A DNA stretch of 64,000 bases, taken from NCBI RefSeq assembly GCF_964656455.1, contig NC_135719.1, positions 3,141,163 to 3,205,162 of the forward strand, read 5' to 3'. Numbering within the stretch: the first letter of the stretch is position 1; each line of letters starts with the position of its first letter. Positions 22,193 to 32,244 of this stretch are shown here, piece after piece. This stretch comes from Halichoerus grypus (lineage: Eukaryota; Chordata; Mammalia; Carnivora; Phocidae). The notes under the pieces were generated by a model that made no database searches, had not been told where the DNA came from, and worked only from the letters and a program-made list of their open reading frames with translations. The position numbers and the translations under genes are program-made.

Positions 22193-24527
22193 CTGAAGGA
22201 GAAAAAAAGGAAAAAACAAGGGAAAAAAACAAACAGTGGAAAACGGGAGAAGCAGGGCGTCACTTCTTGCGGGGATGAGCCTTCCAGCGAACTCTGTTTT
22301 CAGTACACTAAAGGCTTCCGGATTAGGACCCTATTCAGCAGGTGTATGATTTGCACGGCGCGTGGTTGGGGACGCAGTCGTGACAAGGACAGGCAAGCAA
22401 ACCACATGTTTCCACTCACTTTCCACACCGAGTCAAGACACGCACCCCAAAGGATGCACTGTCCTGATAAGCCGGAGCAGGTCAGTTTAGGCAAGGAAGA
22501 GAGGAATGGCTCACAATCAGCTGCTTCAGATTTGCTAACAAACGTTCGGTTGTGTTTATCGAAGCACCTGGGGTAGATTTGGGTGTGAGAGTAAACGTGT
22601 GTGCGAGCGAGCTCGTCTGCGAAGGGACGGCGCTCTAACAGAGTTAGGCCACACCATGACTCACAGTCAGAGTCAATGAAGACTGTTTGGGGGCAGGGAT
22701 CTATCTCTGGTTCCTCACCCTTTCAGACAGAACAGAGTTCTGACTTTGTGCCCTCTGACTTTGGAAGATACTTAGCCTAGAAGAGAGAGCCAGCTTGGTG
22801 GACCCACTTTGGGGAAAATGCCCTTGTTCCCTGTGGCAGGGGTCCTGGGAGATTTCTCTGTACTACCCGGGACTGTCTCCCACCCCACAGGCGACTGAAA
22901 GACAGCCCTAGCTTCACCAAGCTGGTTCAATAACTGTTTTTCTTCCAGGAATTTGGAAGTTGCTGGAACAAGACCTGTAAACATGAAGGCTGGAGCAGTG
23001 CTGGCCATATTCTGCCACACGGGCCAGAGAACTAGAAAAAAAAAATTCAGGAAAATAACAAAGAAGGAAGCAAAACACAGAGAGCTGCAGAGACCAGGGG
23101 GGCGGAAAAAAACCCCCAATGACTTCTCATTTCTTGCTCACAGTCCTTCCTGCGGTCTGATGGCATTCTCCCTTTGGATTCTTGGGGGCATTTTTGTGTT
23201 CCTGTAAGAGGCTCCTTACCAGCACACATGATCTATAAGGAGTGTAGGAATGCCACTGGAAATACAGTAAGATGGAGAAAACGTCATAACTTGAGCTGCT
23301 CCAGGGAGAAGTTATTACAAACAGCTGGAAGCAGTACTCTGAGTAGCCAGTAGGGGGAGACGCCATCAAAAGGTTTATTTGAACAACAGGGTCACACCAA
23401 ACTATAGGATTTTACAAAGAAGAGGAGGGTAGCTTATTAATTACAGGGCTTTCGTTTTCCCCAGTGCGTATGAATCCTAGCGGCCAAAAGTGGAGTTGCT
23501 TTGGACAACCGAGCATAGACCCAGTACTCCTCAGCCATGCCCCCCATGCAGAGATGAGCTTTTTCTACTGAAAAAATTGAATATTCACAGAATACACAAA
23601 AAATGTATTTTAAAAGGATACCAAATTGTTGTGCACAAGTGTTGGGTGGTCCCGTCTTAATAAGAAATCGCCCACCTTTTATGCATGTCATTCCGAGTCA
23701 ACTCTGTTGTTTCCAGCCCAAAGGACCCTAACTAACACGGCTACCTTCTGTTCTGATGGAAGGTAGGGCCACTGGGAAGTCAGAAGGAGCGACAGAGCTT
23801 ATGAAAGAGGAGAGGACACAGGGGGCTAGAGACCAATGCTGCAGCTGCAGATCCAGAGGCTGGTCATTGAGGACCTAGTGAAAGAAAGGTCGGTCGGTCC
23901 AGCAAAGAGCATCTCACTTCCTCCTGGCCAGGGACAGGACTGGGGACGGGGACGCCCCAGCTAGGGGGACACACTCTGGGCACCAGCACTGTGCACACGT
24001 GTGCATGCGCGGCTCACATGCTCTCCTGTCTAAAACATGAAAGCGGACACGGCACCAAAAAGCACAAAGTCCCCGTTTCTCCTAGTCTCCCCAATGTCTC
24101 ATCGCTGTTCAGTCGAACTCCTCTCCTACCTCAGACCACCCCTTTCCCCATCAGCCAGATGCAACCACAGACTCCAGCGGACAGATTCCGAGCCTGACCA
24201 TCATCCCAAGGGCCCGGCAGCTTTAAAGAGATGCAGATGGCCAGGCTCCACTCCCAAAGATTCCCATTCATGCAGTCCCAGGCAAGGACCGACCATCCTT
24301 ACTGTAAAGAAACGTCCCAGATAATTCTGAGGAATCACCGCTTTGGAAGCAAACTCCCTGTGTCTGGAAGCGCTGCCTCGGGGCCCCGAGTTGTATGTGT
24401 GCTGCGCTCCCCGGCTAATTCGCACCCTCTCTGGCACACTTCCACGCCCCCCAGGCCCCTCCCAGGGAATCTTTCTTCTTCTATTTCTTTTAAACATTTT
24501 GATGTTTTCAGTTCATCTCTTTTTCTT

Positions 24528-24723
24528 TTTCTTTTTTTTAAAGATTTTATTTATTTATTTGAGCGAGAGCTCGAACACAAGCAGGGGGGAGGGGCAGAGG
24601 GAGAGGGAGAAGCAGGCTCTCCGTGGAGCAGGGAGCCCGATGTGGGGCTCGATCCCAGGACCCTGGGATCATGACCTGAGCCGAAGGCAGACGCTTAACT
24701 GACTGAGCCACCCAGGAGCCCCC
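24528..24723 (-). mobile_element. Can-SINE, antisense
   Basis: It runs from a T-rich start (AAGATTTTATTTATTTATTT) to GACTGAGCCACCCAGGAGCC. Flanking CATCTCTTTTTCT / CATCTCTTTCTCT is a probable target-site duplication (starts 24514 and 24724). Confidence 0.9.
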
Positions 24724-24945
24724 ACATCTCTTTCTCTAAAGCCCCATTTGGCCATGTATTGAGCCTCCTGATAGATCCTTCCATGCTTCTATCCTCTCCA
24801 CTATATTTCTGCTTCTTGTTTTCGCTGCCAGTGGTTAGAAAGCATGTGGCACGTCCAGTGTGGGTCCTGAAGGAAGGACACCGTGGCTGGAGCGCCAAGA
24901 GTGAGCGGGTGTGAGGTTTGGGATGCGGCTGTGAAGGGAGGGAAG

Positions 24946-25415
24946 AGGGGTGCCTGGGGGGCTCAGTTGGTTGAGTGTGTGAATCTTGATTTCAGCTCAG
25001 GTGGTGGTCTTGGGGTCGTGGGATCGAGCCCCATGTCTGACTCCTCGCTCAACAGGGAGTCTGTTTGGTGGCGCCTGGGTGGCTCAGTCGTTAAGCGTCT
25101 GCCTTCGGCTCAGGTCATGATCCCAGAGTCCTGGGATCGAGCCCCGCATCGGGCTCCCTGCTCTGTGGGAAGCCTGCTTCTCCCTCTCCCACTCCCCCTG
25201 CTTGTGTTCTCTCTCTCGCTGTGTATCTCTCTCTGTCAAATAAATAAACAAAATCTTTAAAAAAAATAAAATAAAAAAAAAAAAAAAAAAAAAACAGGGA
25301 GTCTGTTTGAGATTCTCTCTCTCTCTCCCTCTGCCTCTCCCCCATGGTTTCCCTCTCTCTCTAATCTCTCTTCTCTAAAAATAAATAAATAAATTCTTTA
25401 AAAAATAAATAAATA
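24946..25415 (+). mobile_element. Can-SINE (outer copy of a nested pair)
   Basis: The head GGGGTGCCTGGGGGGCTCAG is at about 24947. The element is interrupted at 25067 and resumes at 25310 (GAGATTCTCTCTCTCTCTCC), ending in AAATAAATAAA. The 12-bp repeat AAGGGAGGGAAG flanks the whole structure (24934-24945 and 25416-25427). Confidence 0.9.
25068..25292 (+). mobile_element. Can-SINE inserted inside another Can-SINE
   Basis: A younger-looking copy (GCGCCTGGGTGGCTCAGTCG head, long A-rich tail). It is flanked by a perfect 17-bp target duplication, AACAGGGAGTCTGTTTG, at 25051-25067 and 25293-25309. Both duplicates are outer-SINE sequence. Confidence 0.95.
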
Positions 25416-25659
25416 AAGGGAGGGAAGTGTTTACCGTGTGGCATTTTCTAGGTCACATTACAGACTTTGGTCACCCTTCTTCCAAAGAGCAAGTGAGGTC
25501 TCTAAAGTGGTGGTGGTGGTATGATCAGATTTGATTTTGGAAAGGACCGCTCAGGCTGGGATGGCTTGGCTACAGGTAATTGTGGTAGAGATGGAAAAAA
25601 TGTAGATGGGTTTGAGAAAATATTACAAGGAGCCAAAAGGTATATAAAAAGTTATCAGA

Positions 25660-25871
25660 GGGGCACCTGGGTGGCTCAGTCGGTTGAGCGTCTGACTCTT
25701 GATTTGGGCTCAGGTCATGATCTCAGGGCCGTGAGACTGAACCCTGTGTTGGGCTCCACGCTGAGGGGGAATCTGCTTAATATTCTCTCTCACCCTCTGT
25801 CTCTGCCCCTCCCCTCTGCTTGCGAGCATGTGCATGTGCTGTCCCTCCCTCGCTCACTCTCTCTAAAAAAA
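25660..25871 (+). mobile_element. Can-SINE, sense
   Basis: It has the head GGGGCACCTGGGTGGCTCAG, a variant body (CTCTTGATTTGGGCTCAGGT) and a short A tail. Flanks AAAAGTTATCAGA / AAAAGTAATCAGA are an almost perfect target duplication. Confidence 0.92.
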
Positions 25872-26901
25872 AAAAGTAATCAGAAAAGTACAAATTACAA
25901 TAGGATGTAATTTTTCACCCTGCAGATGGGCAAAATTTTTAAAGACTGAAAACCCATATAATGTTCATGAAAAGGTTAAATGTCCATGAGCAGTGGAATG
26001 AGGTAATAATGTTAAATCCAACAATGAAAAAGAGCAAAGTGAATCTTAGGTACTAAGATGGGGAAAAAGTCTATAATGTATTGATAAGGAGAAAAAGCAA
26101 GTTTCGGAAAAGTACATCAAGTATGTTAAAAAAGAAAGCTCAGTCCACATACGCGTTTGTGTCGGAAGTCTATCTTTGAGAATGCAAAGTGAAACATCTG
26201 GGGTGATCCATGTCAGTCTGTGTGTGGTCTCTATCTCCTCAGCAAAAGACAAAACTAGGTTGTCTATTGAGAAGGAGGGCAGCAGTTCCATTTTCCACTT
26301 GAGGAAAATAGTTCTGGCTTGAGTTGTGTTGTGGGGAATAGGAAACACAGAAGATTCTACATTGCCAAACCCTACTGAAGGCTCAAAATGGAAACTGAGC
26401 CAACTGTCAAGGTCATCTCATTTTCTCTGGCAACACTCCGGGTAGGGAGGAGGGAAAGGGAGCCATATCTCGAGCATCTTCTATGACCCAGGCTGCTTAG
26501 GTGCTTTCACACTAAGCCAACTACTCGAAACCTCCCAACCATAATTTTACGTGGACAGTAATACCCCGTTTTGCAGATCAGAAGGCTGGGTAGCCCGGGT
26601 CACACAGGAAGAGAGTGGGAGAATTCCACATTCCCTCATTAGTGTGCTTTCTGGCTCTCTCCCCACGTCCTGCTGGCTGGGGCGCGCTCCTCTGGGACGG
26701 CGGAGTCGCCAGGCAGAAGGAGCCCGGGTCTCAGGGTGACCTCATGGAACAACGCCCTCTACCCCAAACCGAGCACCAGCTTTGACTCCTACACAAGAGA
26801 AAAGCAAACTCTTTTCGAGTTTAAGCCCCTTTGCGAGGTAAAAGCTTGTTTCATTCTCTGCTACACCGCTGTGGGAAGATCTTCATCAAAACAGTTTCTA
26901 G

Positions 26902-27086
26902 GGGTGCCTGGGTGGCTCAGTTGGTTAAGCGTCTGCCTTCAGCTCTGGTCATGATCCCAGGGTCCTGGGATCGAGCCCCGCATCGGGCTCCCTGCTCAGC
27001 AGCGAGTTTGCTTCTCCCTCTCCTTCTATGCTCTCTCTCTCTCATGCTCTCTCTCAAGTAAATAAATAAAATCTTAAAAAAAAAAA
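26902..27086 (+). mobile_element. Can-SINE, sense
   Basis: Complete head and A-rich tail. Perfect 14-bp target duplication AAAACAGTTTCTAG at 26888-26901 and 27087-27100. Confidence 0.95.
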
Positions 27087-27459
27087 AAAACAGTTTCTAG
27101 ACAGAGGAATATAGCAATCCACTGAAAACATTAGGAAGACTTAATCTGTAAACTTAAATATCATTAGGCTTGACCAGCTTTGTATATAGAGGGAAAAATA
27201 TCTGTCCTCAATGCTACTTTTTTTCTCTTTGGGGTGTCCCTCTCTAAATATGTTTAATGCCCAAATAACTTGTAATTATAGTAGTGCATATTAATTAATA
27301 TTTCAGTATAATGTATACTGTCGAGGATGGTACTATAAGAAATCATCATTGGATAGGAACTGTCAGTTGTGAAAGGCAGGGGACAGGAGAAGTCATCCCA
27401 TTTTCAGGCAGTCACAACGACGGACTGAGGCAAGAGAGGGCTCTGGGCCGAGTGAGTAC

Positions 27460-27560
27460 CTCCTTCTGTCATCACAGCGGGGGTCAGAGCTGTTGTGATG
27501 TTGACAAACTGCATGCTGCCGCTGCATCCTCCCAGTGCGACCCAGGCAACGTGCTGGACA
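27460..27560 (-). CDS. ADAMTSL3: ADAMTSL3 short exon: first part of the third TSP1 repeat
   Basis: A 101-bp exon on the - strand. The acceptor TTCTGTTCCAG ends at 27561 and the donor is AGGAG|GTACTC at 27460/27459. It enters in phase 0 from the exon ending at 32040 and leaves with two bases, matching the one-base entry at 22192. It encodes about 33 residues, CPARCLGRTGRMQRQHAVC then NSSDPRCDDRRR. These are the first four cysteines of a TSP1 repeat whose last two lie in the next exon. NSS is a potential N-glycosylation site. The phase match on both sides and the cysteine spacing are the evidence. No other exon is needed between 32040 and 22192. Confidence 0.93.
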
Positions 27561-27939
27561 CTGGAACAGAAGCACAGCGCAGCATAAACAACCTGTGAGC
27601 TCACGCATGCCCTGGTACCAAGGTCATGCACTGAGGGGGGGCTGGTGGTCCCCAGGGGAAGTCAGGGAGGATGGGAGTGCAGCTCTCAGGACCACACAGC
27701 CCTCCCTCAGAGCCAGGAAGATACCTGAGCATCTTCCTCCTCCTCTTCCCCCTCCAGCCCCCCGAAACTTAGACCATCTCTGGGGAGAAGGGAAAAGGAC
27801 GGGGCCAGTCTGTAATTGACAGGGCTTCGGTCCAGAAATGACATTGCTTAAAACCATAAGCAACTGCCAACTTTGGGTTTTCCTGCTCTGAGCATAAGTG
27901 GAGGCCTGTGAGTTAAGGTGAGTTCAATTAAAGAAAAAA

Positions 27940-28800
27940 ATTTTTTTCTGACATGGGGTTCTTACATTTTCATGTAGTCATAATACATATTAATTTTTCC
28001 TTATACTCTGTTTAATGCTTGAAAAGGCCTTTCCCATCACACTGGTTCTATTTTCATTCACCTTCCCAGTCACGTCCTTTGTAGCACAAAAGCTTTTAAT
28101 TTTTACATTGCCCAATGTATCTGTTTTTGTTGTTGTAGCTTGTGTTTTTGGTGTCATATCTAAAAAACCATTTCCTAATCCAAGGCATGACGATTTATGT
28201 CTACATTTCTTCCAAGAGCTTTATAGTTTTAGCTCTTAAATTTAGGTCTTTGATCCACTTTGAGTTAATTTTTTGCATATGGCATAAGCTAGGGTCCAAC
28301 TTCATTTTTCTGTGTGTGTGGATATCCAGTTGTCCGGCACCATTTGTCAAAGAGATTATTCTTTCTCCAATGAATGGTCTTGTCACCCTTGTATGAAACC
28401 AACTGACACAGATCTAGAAATTTCTCTCTCGACCTTAAATTCTATTCCAGCAACCTATATGTCTGTCCCCTGTCAGCACCACGCTGTCTTGATTACTACA
28501 GCTCTGTAGTAAGTTTGGAAACCAACAAGTTGGAGCCCTCCAACCTTGTTCTTTTTTCAAGATTGATTTGGTTATTCTGGGTCCTTTATATTTCCATATG
28601 AATTTTAGGATCAGCTTGTCAATTTCTGCAGAGAATCCAGCTGGGATTTTTACGGGGATTGTGTTAAATCTGTAGATCAATTAGGAAAGCATGGTCAGCT
28701 TAACATTAAGTGATCTGATCCATAAATATGGGATGTCTTTCCATTCATTTAGATCTTCTCTAATTTCTTTAAAAAACCTATTGTAGTTTAACACTATTTT
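27940..28800 (-). mobile_element. L1 ORF2 remnant, antisense
   Basis: The - strand reads a decayed L1 reverse-transcriptase C-terminal region (IYRFNTIPVKIPAGFSAEID then ILKFIWKYKGPRITKSILKK near 28600, then [18 protein letters not shown] near 28230). Dead copy; boundaries are approximate. Confidence 0.85.
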
Positions 28801-29194
28801 CTTAAACGATTCTTCCGTTTTGGTTAATTACCATTGAACTTTAAACCCACTTAACACGGGTCTGTCCTCTCATTTCACTGCATGACTCAGGGTTACTCCT
28901 GCACCAACATTACATTATTTTACTTACATCAGATAACACCAGCTAAAGAAGGTCTGTCCACCCCTCTAAAAGTTGTCTTTCCTAAAAATTTCCTGTGCTC
29001 ATTTGTTCTCCCACATGAATGTCAGAATTACCTTAAGTTCCAAAAAAAGAATTCTACTGTAGCCTTTGTTGGAATTCTATTACATGTTTCAGTTCATTTA
29101 AGGGAGCAGACATCTTTACAGTACGGAGAATACCTTTATTTGTCCTACTTTTTCTTTACGTGTTTCAACAGTGTGTTCTATTTCTCTTTACGGG

Positions 29195-29716
29195 TTCTGT
29201 TTTGGTTAATTTTATGTGTCAGCTTGGCTAGGCCATGGTGTGCCCAGATATGTGGCCAAGCAGTATTCCAAGCGCTTCTGGGAGGATGTTTCTGGAGGAG
29301 ATTAACATTTAAATCAGTACTCGAGGGAAAGCAGATTGTTCTCTCTAATGTGGGTGGGCCTCACCCAATCAGTTGATGGGCTGAATAGGCCCCAAAAAAG
29401 GAAGAGGGAATTCCTCCCCAAGTAAAAGGGAATTCCTCCTGACTGACTGTCTTTGAACTGGGATATTGGCTTTTTCCTGCTTTTGGACTTGAACTGAAAC
29501 ACTGGCTCTTCCTGGGTCTGTAGCCTGTTGGCTTCTGAGCTGGAATGACACACTCAGCCGTCCTGGATCTTCCAGCTTCCTGACTCACCCTGCGGCTCTT
29601 GAGACTTGTCAGCCTCCATAACTGCATTAACTCATTAACTCATGCACACACACAGACACACACACACCCCAACACCCTATTGGTTCTGTTGCCCTGGAGG
29701 ACCCTGGCTAATACAG
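29195..29716 (+). mobile_element. LTR-like dispersed repeat (family not named)
   Basis: It begins TTTTGGTTAATTTTATGTGT, contains 'ggtgggcctcacccaatcag' and ends 'ctggctaatacag' after a CA-rich stretch. I recognise this as a common mammalian interspersed repeat but cannot name the family safely. Confidence 0.5.
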
Positions 29717-29968
29717 ATATATAGATTTTGGTCCTAATCTTAGAACAAATATCTAAAACTGTGTTAGTGGCTCTGGAACTGGGTGATGGGTAGAGGTTGG
29801 AAGAGTTTTGAGGTACATGCCAGAAAAAGCTAGACTACCTTGAAGGGCACGTTGTTAGTAATGCGAACATTTAAGAGGACTCTGATGAGGTTTCAGGTAG
29901 AAGTAAGGAACATGCTTACTGGGAACTGAAGGAAAGGCAATCGTCCTTCTCAAATGGCAAAAACTTGG

Positions 29969-30177
29969 GGCACTTGGGTGGCTCAGTTGGTTGAGCTTCC
30001 AACTCTTGGTTTCAGCTCAGATCATGATCTCAGGGTCATGAGATCGAGCCCCGAGTTGGGCTCTGTGCTCACTGGGGAGTCTGCTTGAGATTCTCTCTCT
30101 CCCTCTCCCCCCCTTCCCCCACTCACACTCTTTCTCTCTCTCTAATAAATAAATAAATCTTAAAAAAAAAATAAATA
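29969..30177 (+). mobile_element. Can-SINE, sense
   Basis: Perfect 17-bp target duplication AAATGGCAAAAACTTGG at 29952-29968 and 30178-30194. Confidence 0.95.
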
Positions 30178-31235
30178 AAATGGCAAAAACTTGGCCGAAT
30201 TGTGTTCTAGTGTTTTGTGGATGATAGAACTTGCAAGTGATGAAACTGGATATTTCACCGGGGAGATTTCTAAGCAAAGTGTTCAGGGTGCCACCTGGCT
30301 TCCCCTTAGTGCTTACAGCAGAACATGAGTGGACAGATAAACTGAAGGAATCATTAAACAAAAAGGAATCATAACTGGAGGATTCGGAAAATTCTCAGTC
30401 CATCCATATTTCAAAGAATGAGAAAGTATGTTCTGGAAGGAACACGAATGGTGTGGCTGGACAATCACTCCATAAGGAGATTCCCCATGGAGTTAATCAG
30501 CCATCCCAGCAGAAGCCAGGAATAGAGATAGGATTGTACCAGGAGAGACACTGAAGGGACCCAGTTAAGGAAGGCTTTAGAAACTGTGGATTCTACAGGA
30601 TGGGATAAAGCCATTCAGCTGCAAACATGCTTTATCCTTCAGGAAGAGGGAAGAACGACCCCAGATTCAGAGCTCACCAGGGATGCTGCTCCTAGGACAG
30701 GCCCCAGGGGAGGGGAGGCTGTTCCCTCGATTTCCGCGGGCCCCGCTGGCCCTGCCTAGTGCTTCAGGAGCAGGGCCCCTCCAAAGAGCCACGTGGGAAA
30801 GGCTGCTCTCTAGGGCCATGGGGCAATGCCGCTGCCCTGGTGGGTCTGGAGGGCAGAGCGTCAAGCCAAAGAGGATTATTCTCCAAGTGTTAGGATCTAA
30901 TGGAATTAGTCCTGCTAAATTTTGGACTTGACTGGGACCCACCGCACGTTTCCTCTTCTGATTTCTCTGGTTTGGAAAGGGAACGTCTGTCCTCTGCTTG
31001 TTGCATCACTGTATTTTGGAAGTATGTAACTTGTCTGCCTTCACAGGTTCACAGGGAGAGAGGAATTCTGCGTCAGGACGGCTCACTTCTTACCCATTCC
31101 TAATTTAGATGACATTTGGTGAGACTTTGGATTTGAATTGAGGACAGAATGGGTCAAGACTTCTAAGGATATTGGGATGGGATGAATGTACTTTGTATAC
31201 AAGAAGGACATGAATTTAGGGGAGGGGGGCAGAGG

Positions 31236-31650
31236 GCGGAATGTTATGGACCAAACTGTGTCCCCTCAAAATTTGTATGTGGTAGCCCTAACCCCCATTG
31301 TGACTGTATTTGGGGACAGGTTCTATAAGGAGGTATTAACAGTGAAATGCTGTCATAAAGGTGGGGCCTTAAGCTGCCAGGAATAGTGTCCTTACAAGAA
31401 GAGGAAGAGACACCAGAAGTCTCTCTCTCTCTCTCTCTCAGTCTCTCTCTGCACAGAGAAGAGCCCATGTGAGGACCCAGTGAGAAGGCAGCTGTCTTTA
31501 AGAGGGAAAGTGAGGTCTTACAAAACCAACCCTGACAGAACCTTGACCTTGGACTTCCAGCCTCCAGAACTGTGAGAAAATAAATTTTTGCTCTCCGCGG
31601 CACCCAGTCTGTGGTATTTTGTTACAGGGCAGCCCTAGTAGACTAATTAG
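31236..31650 (+). mobile_element. MaLR-type (MLT1-like) LTR, sense
   Basis: It starts 'gttatggaccaaactgtgtc' and ends 'cagccctagtagactaatta', with the family words 'gtgtccttacaagaagagga' and 'cctccagaactgtgagaaaa' in between. It includes a (TC)n run at about 31420-31440. Confidence 0.7.
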
Positions 31651-32039
31651 GTTCCTAGACATTTCTTTAAACTTTTTTTTCCCAAATATTTTTTATTTAT
31701 AATGTTGTTCAAGGTGGCGTTTGGGATACGGGCTATGAGACTTCTGTGCCCATATTACTAATGATCCTCTGCTCCCTTCTCGAAGCCTGCTCTTACTCCT
31801 TCTGCCCCAGACCAGCCAATCGTGGAACTTCTGTCACTGAGCTACTCTATTCAAAGAATCCAACTTTGGTTCACCTTTATATTGGGAGACAGAGACACCG
31901 TGATTTCCAGATCTAATCCTTGAGGTCAGACACATCCATTCGCTTCAGAGATCAATCAGATGTTTCCCCCCAAATTAAAAAAAAAAAAGAAAAACATATG
32001 ATTACATTACTGTCAAAGCACTAGATTTGTCCGCTGTAC

Positions 32040-32244
32040 CTGGCCCCCTGGCTCAACGACCCCCTGGCCACAAGGATGAGCGGAACACGGCCTTCTTCCC
32101 GGAGGCCGCTCCCTGGGAGCACACGCTCTCGGAGACATCACCTGCCTGGCGCCGCTGGCTGTCGTGCGTTTGCAGGTCACTTGCCGACTGTGGGACCCTT
32201 CACCGCAAGACACAGAGCACGCGGACCACGCACTCGTGAACCAC
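32040..32244 (-). CDS. ADAMTSL3: ADAMTSL3 exon: second TSP1 repeat of the C-terminal group
   Basis: A 205-bp exon on the - strand. The acceptor TTTTATTCCCAG ends at 32245 and the donor is GGCCAG|GTACAG at 32040/32039. It enters with one base (AG|G, Arg) and ends in phase 0. The translation starts WFTSAWSACSVSCGEGSHSR, continues with VTC, RAC, RPC and HPC, and ends GQGVVEPGGQ. It has the W-x-x-x-x-W motif, C-S-V-S-C-G and six cysteines. C-S-V-S-C-G matches the C-x-x-(S/T)-C-G fucosylation motif (family knowledge). The tail should supply the start of the next TSP1 repeat but has no Trp there; it reads V-V-E-P-G-G (see findings). Confidence 0.94.

Larger units (their letters stand above)
22193..27459 (-). 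other. ADAMTSL3: ADAMTSL3 intron (5,267 bp)
   Basis: The intron runs from the donor GTACTC at 27459 to the acceptor at 22193. It contains one antisense Can-SINE (about 24528-24723), a nested sense SINE pair (24946-25415), sense Can-SINEs at 25660-25871 and 26902-27086, and an L2-like piece near 25430-25640. I see nothing recognisable in 22200-24500 or 25900-26880. Confidence 0.85.
27561..32039 (-). other. ADAMTSL3: ADAMTSL3 intron (4,479 bp)
   Basis: The intron runs from the donor GTACAG at 32039 to the acceptor at 27561. It holds an antisense L1 remnant (27940-28800), an LTR-like dispersed repeat (about 29195-29716), a Can-SINE (29969-30177) and an MLT1-like LTR (31236-31650). The part from 30200 to 31230 shows no recognisable feature. 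Confidence 0.85.

Noticed and set aside
21978..32244. Direct splice from the exon ending at 32040 to the exon starting at 22192
   Set aside because: The phases do not match (0 into a one-base entry). Inserting the 101-bp exon at 27460-27560 fixes both junctions.
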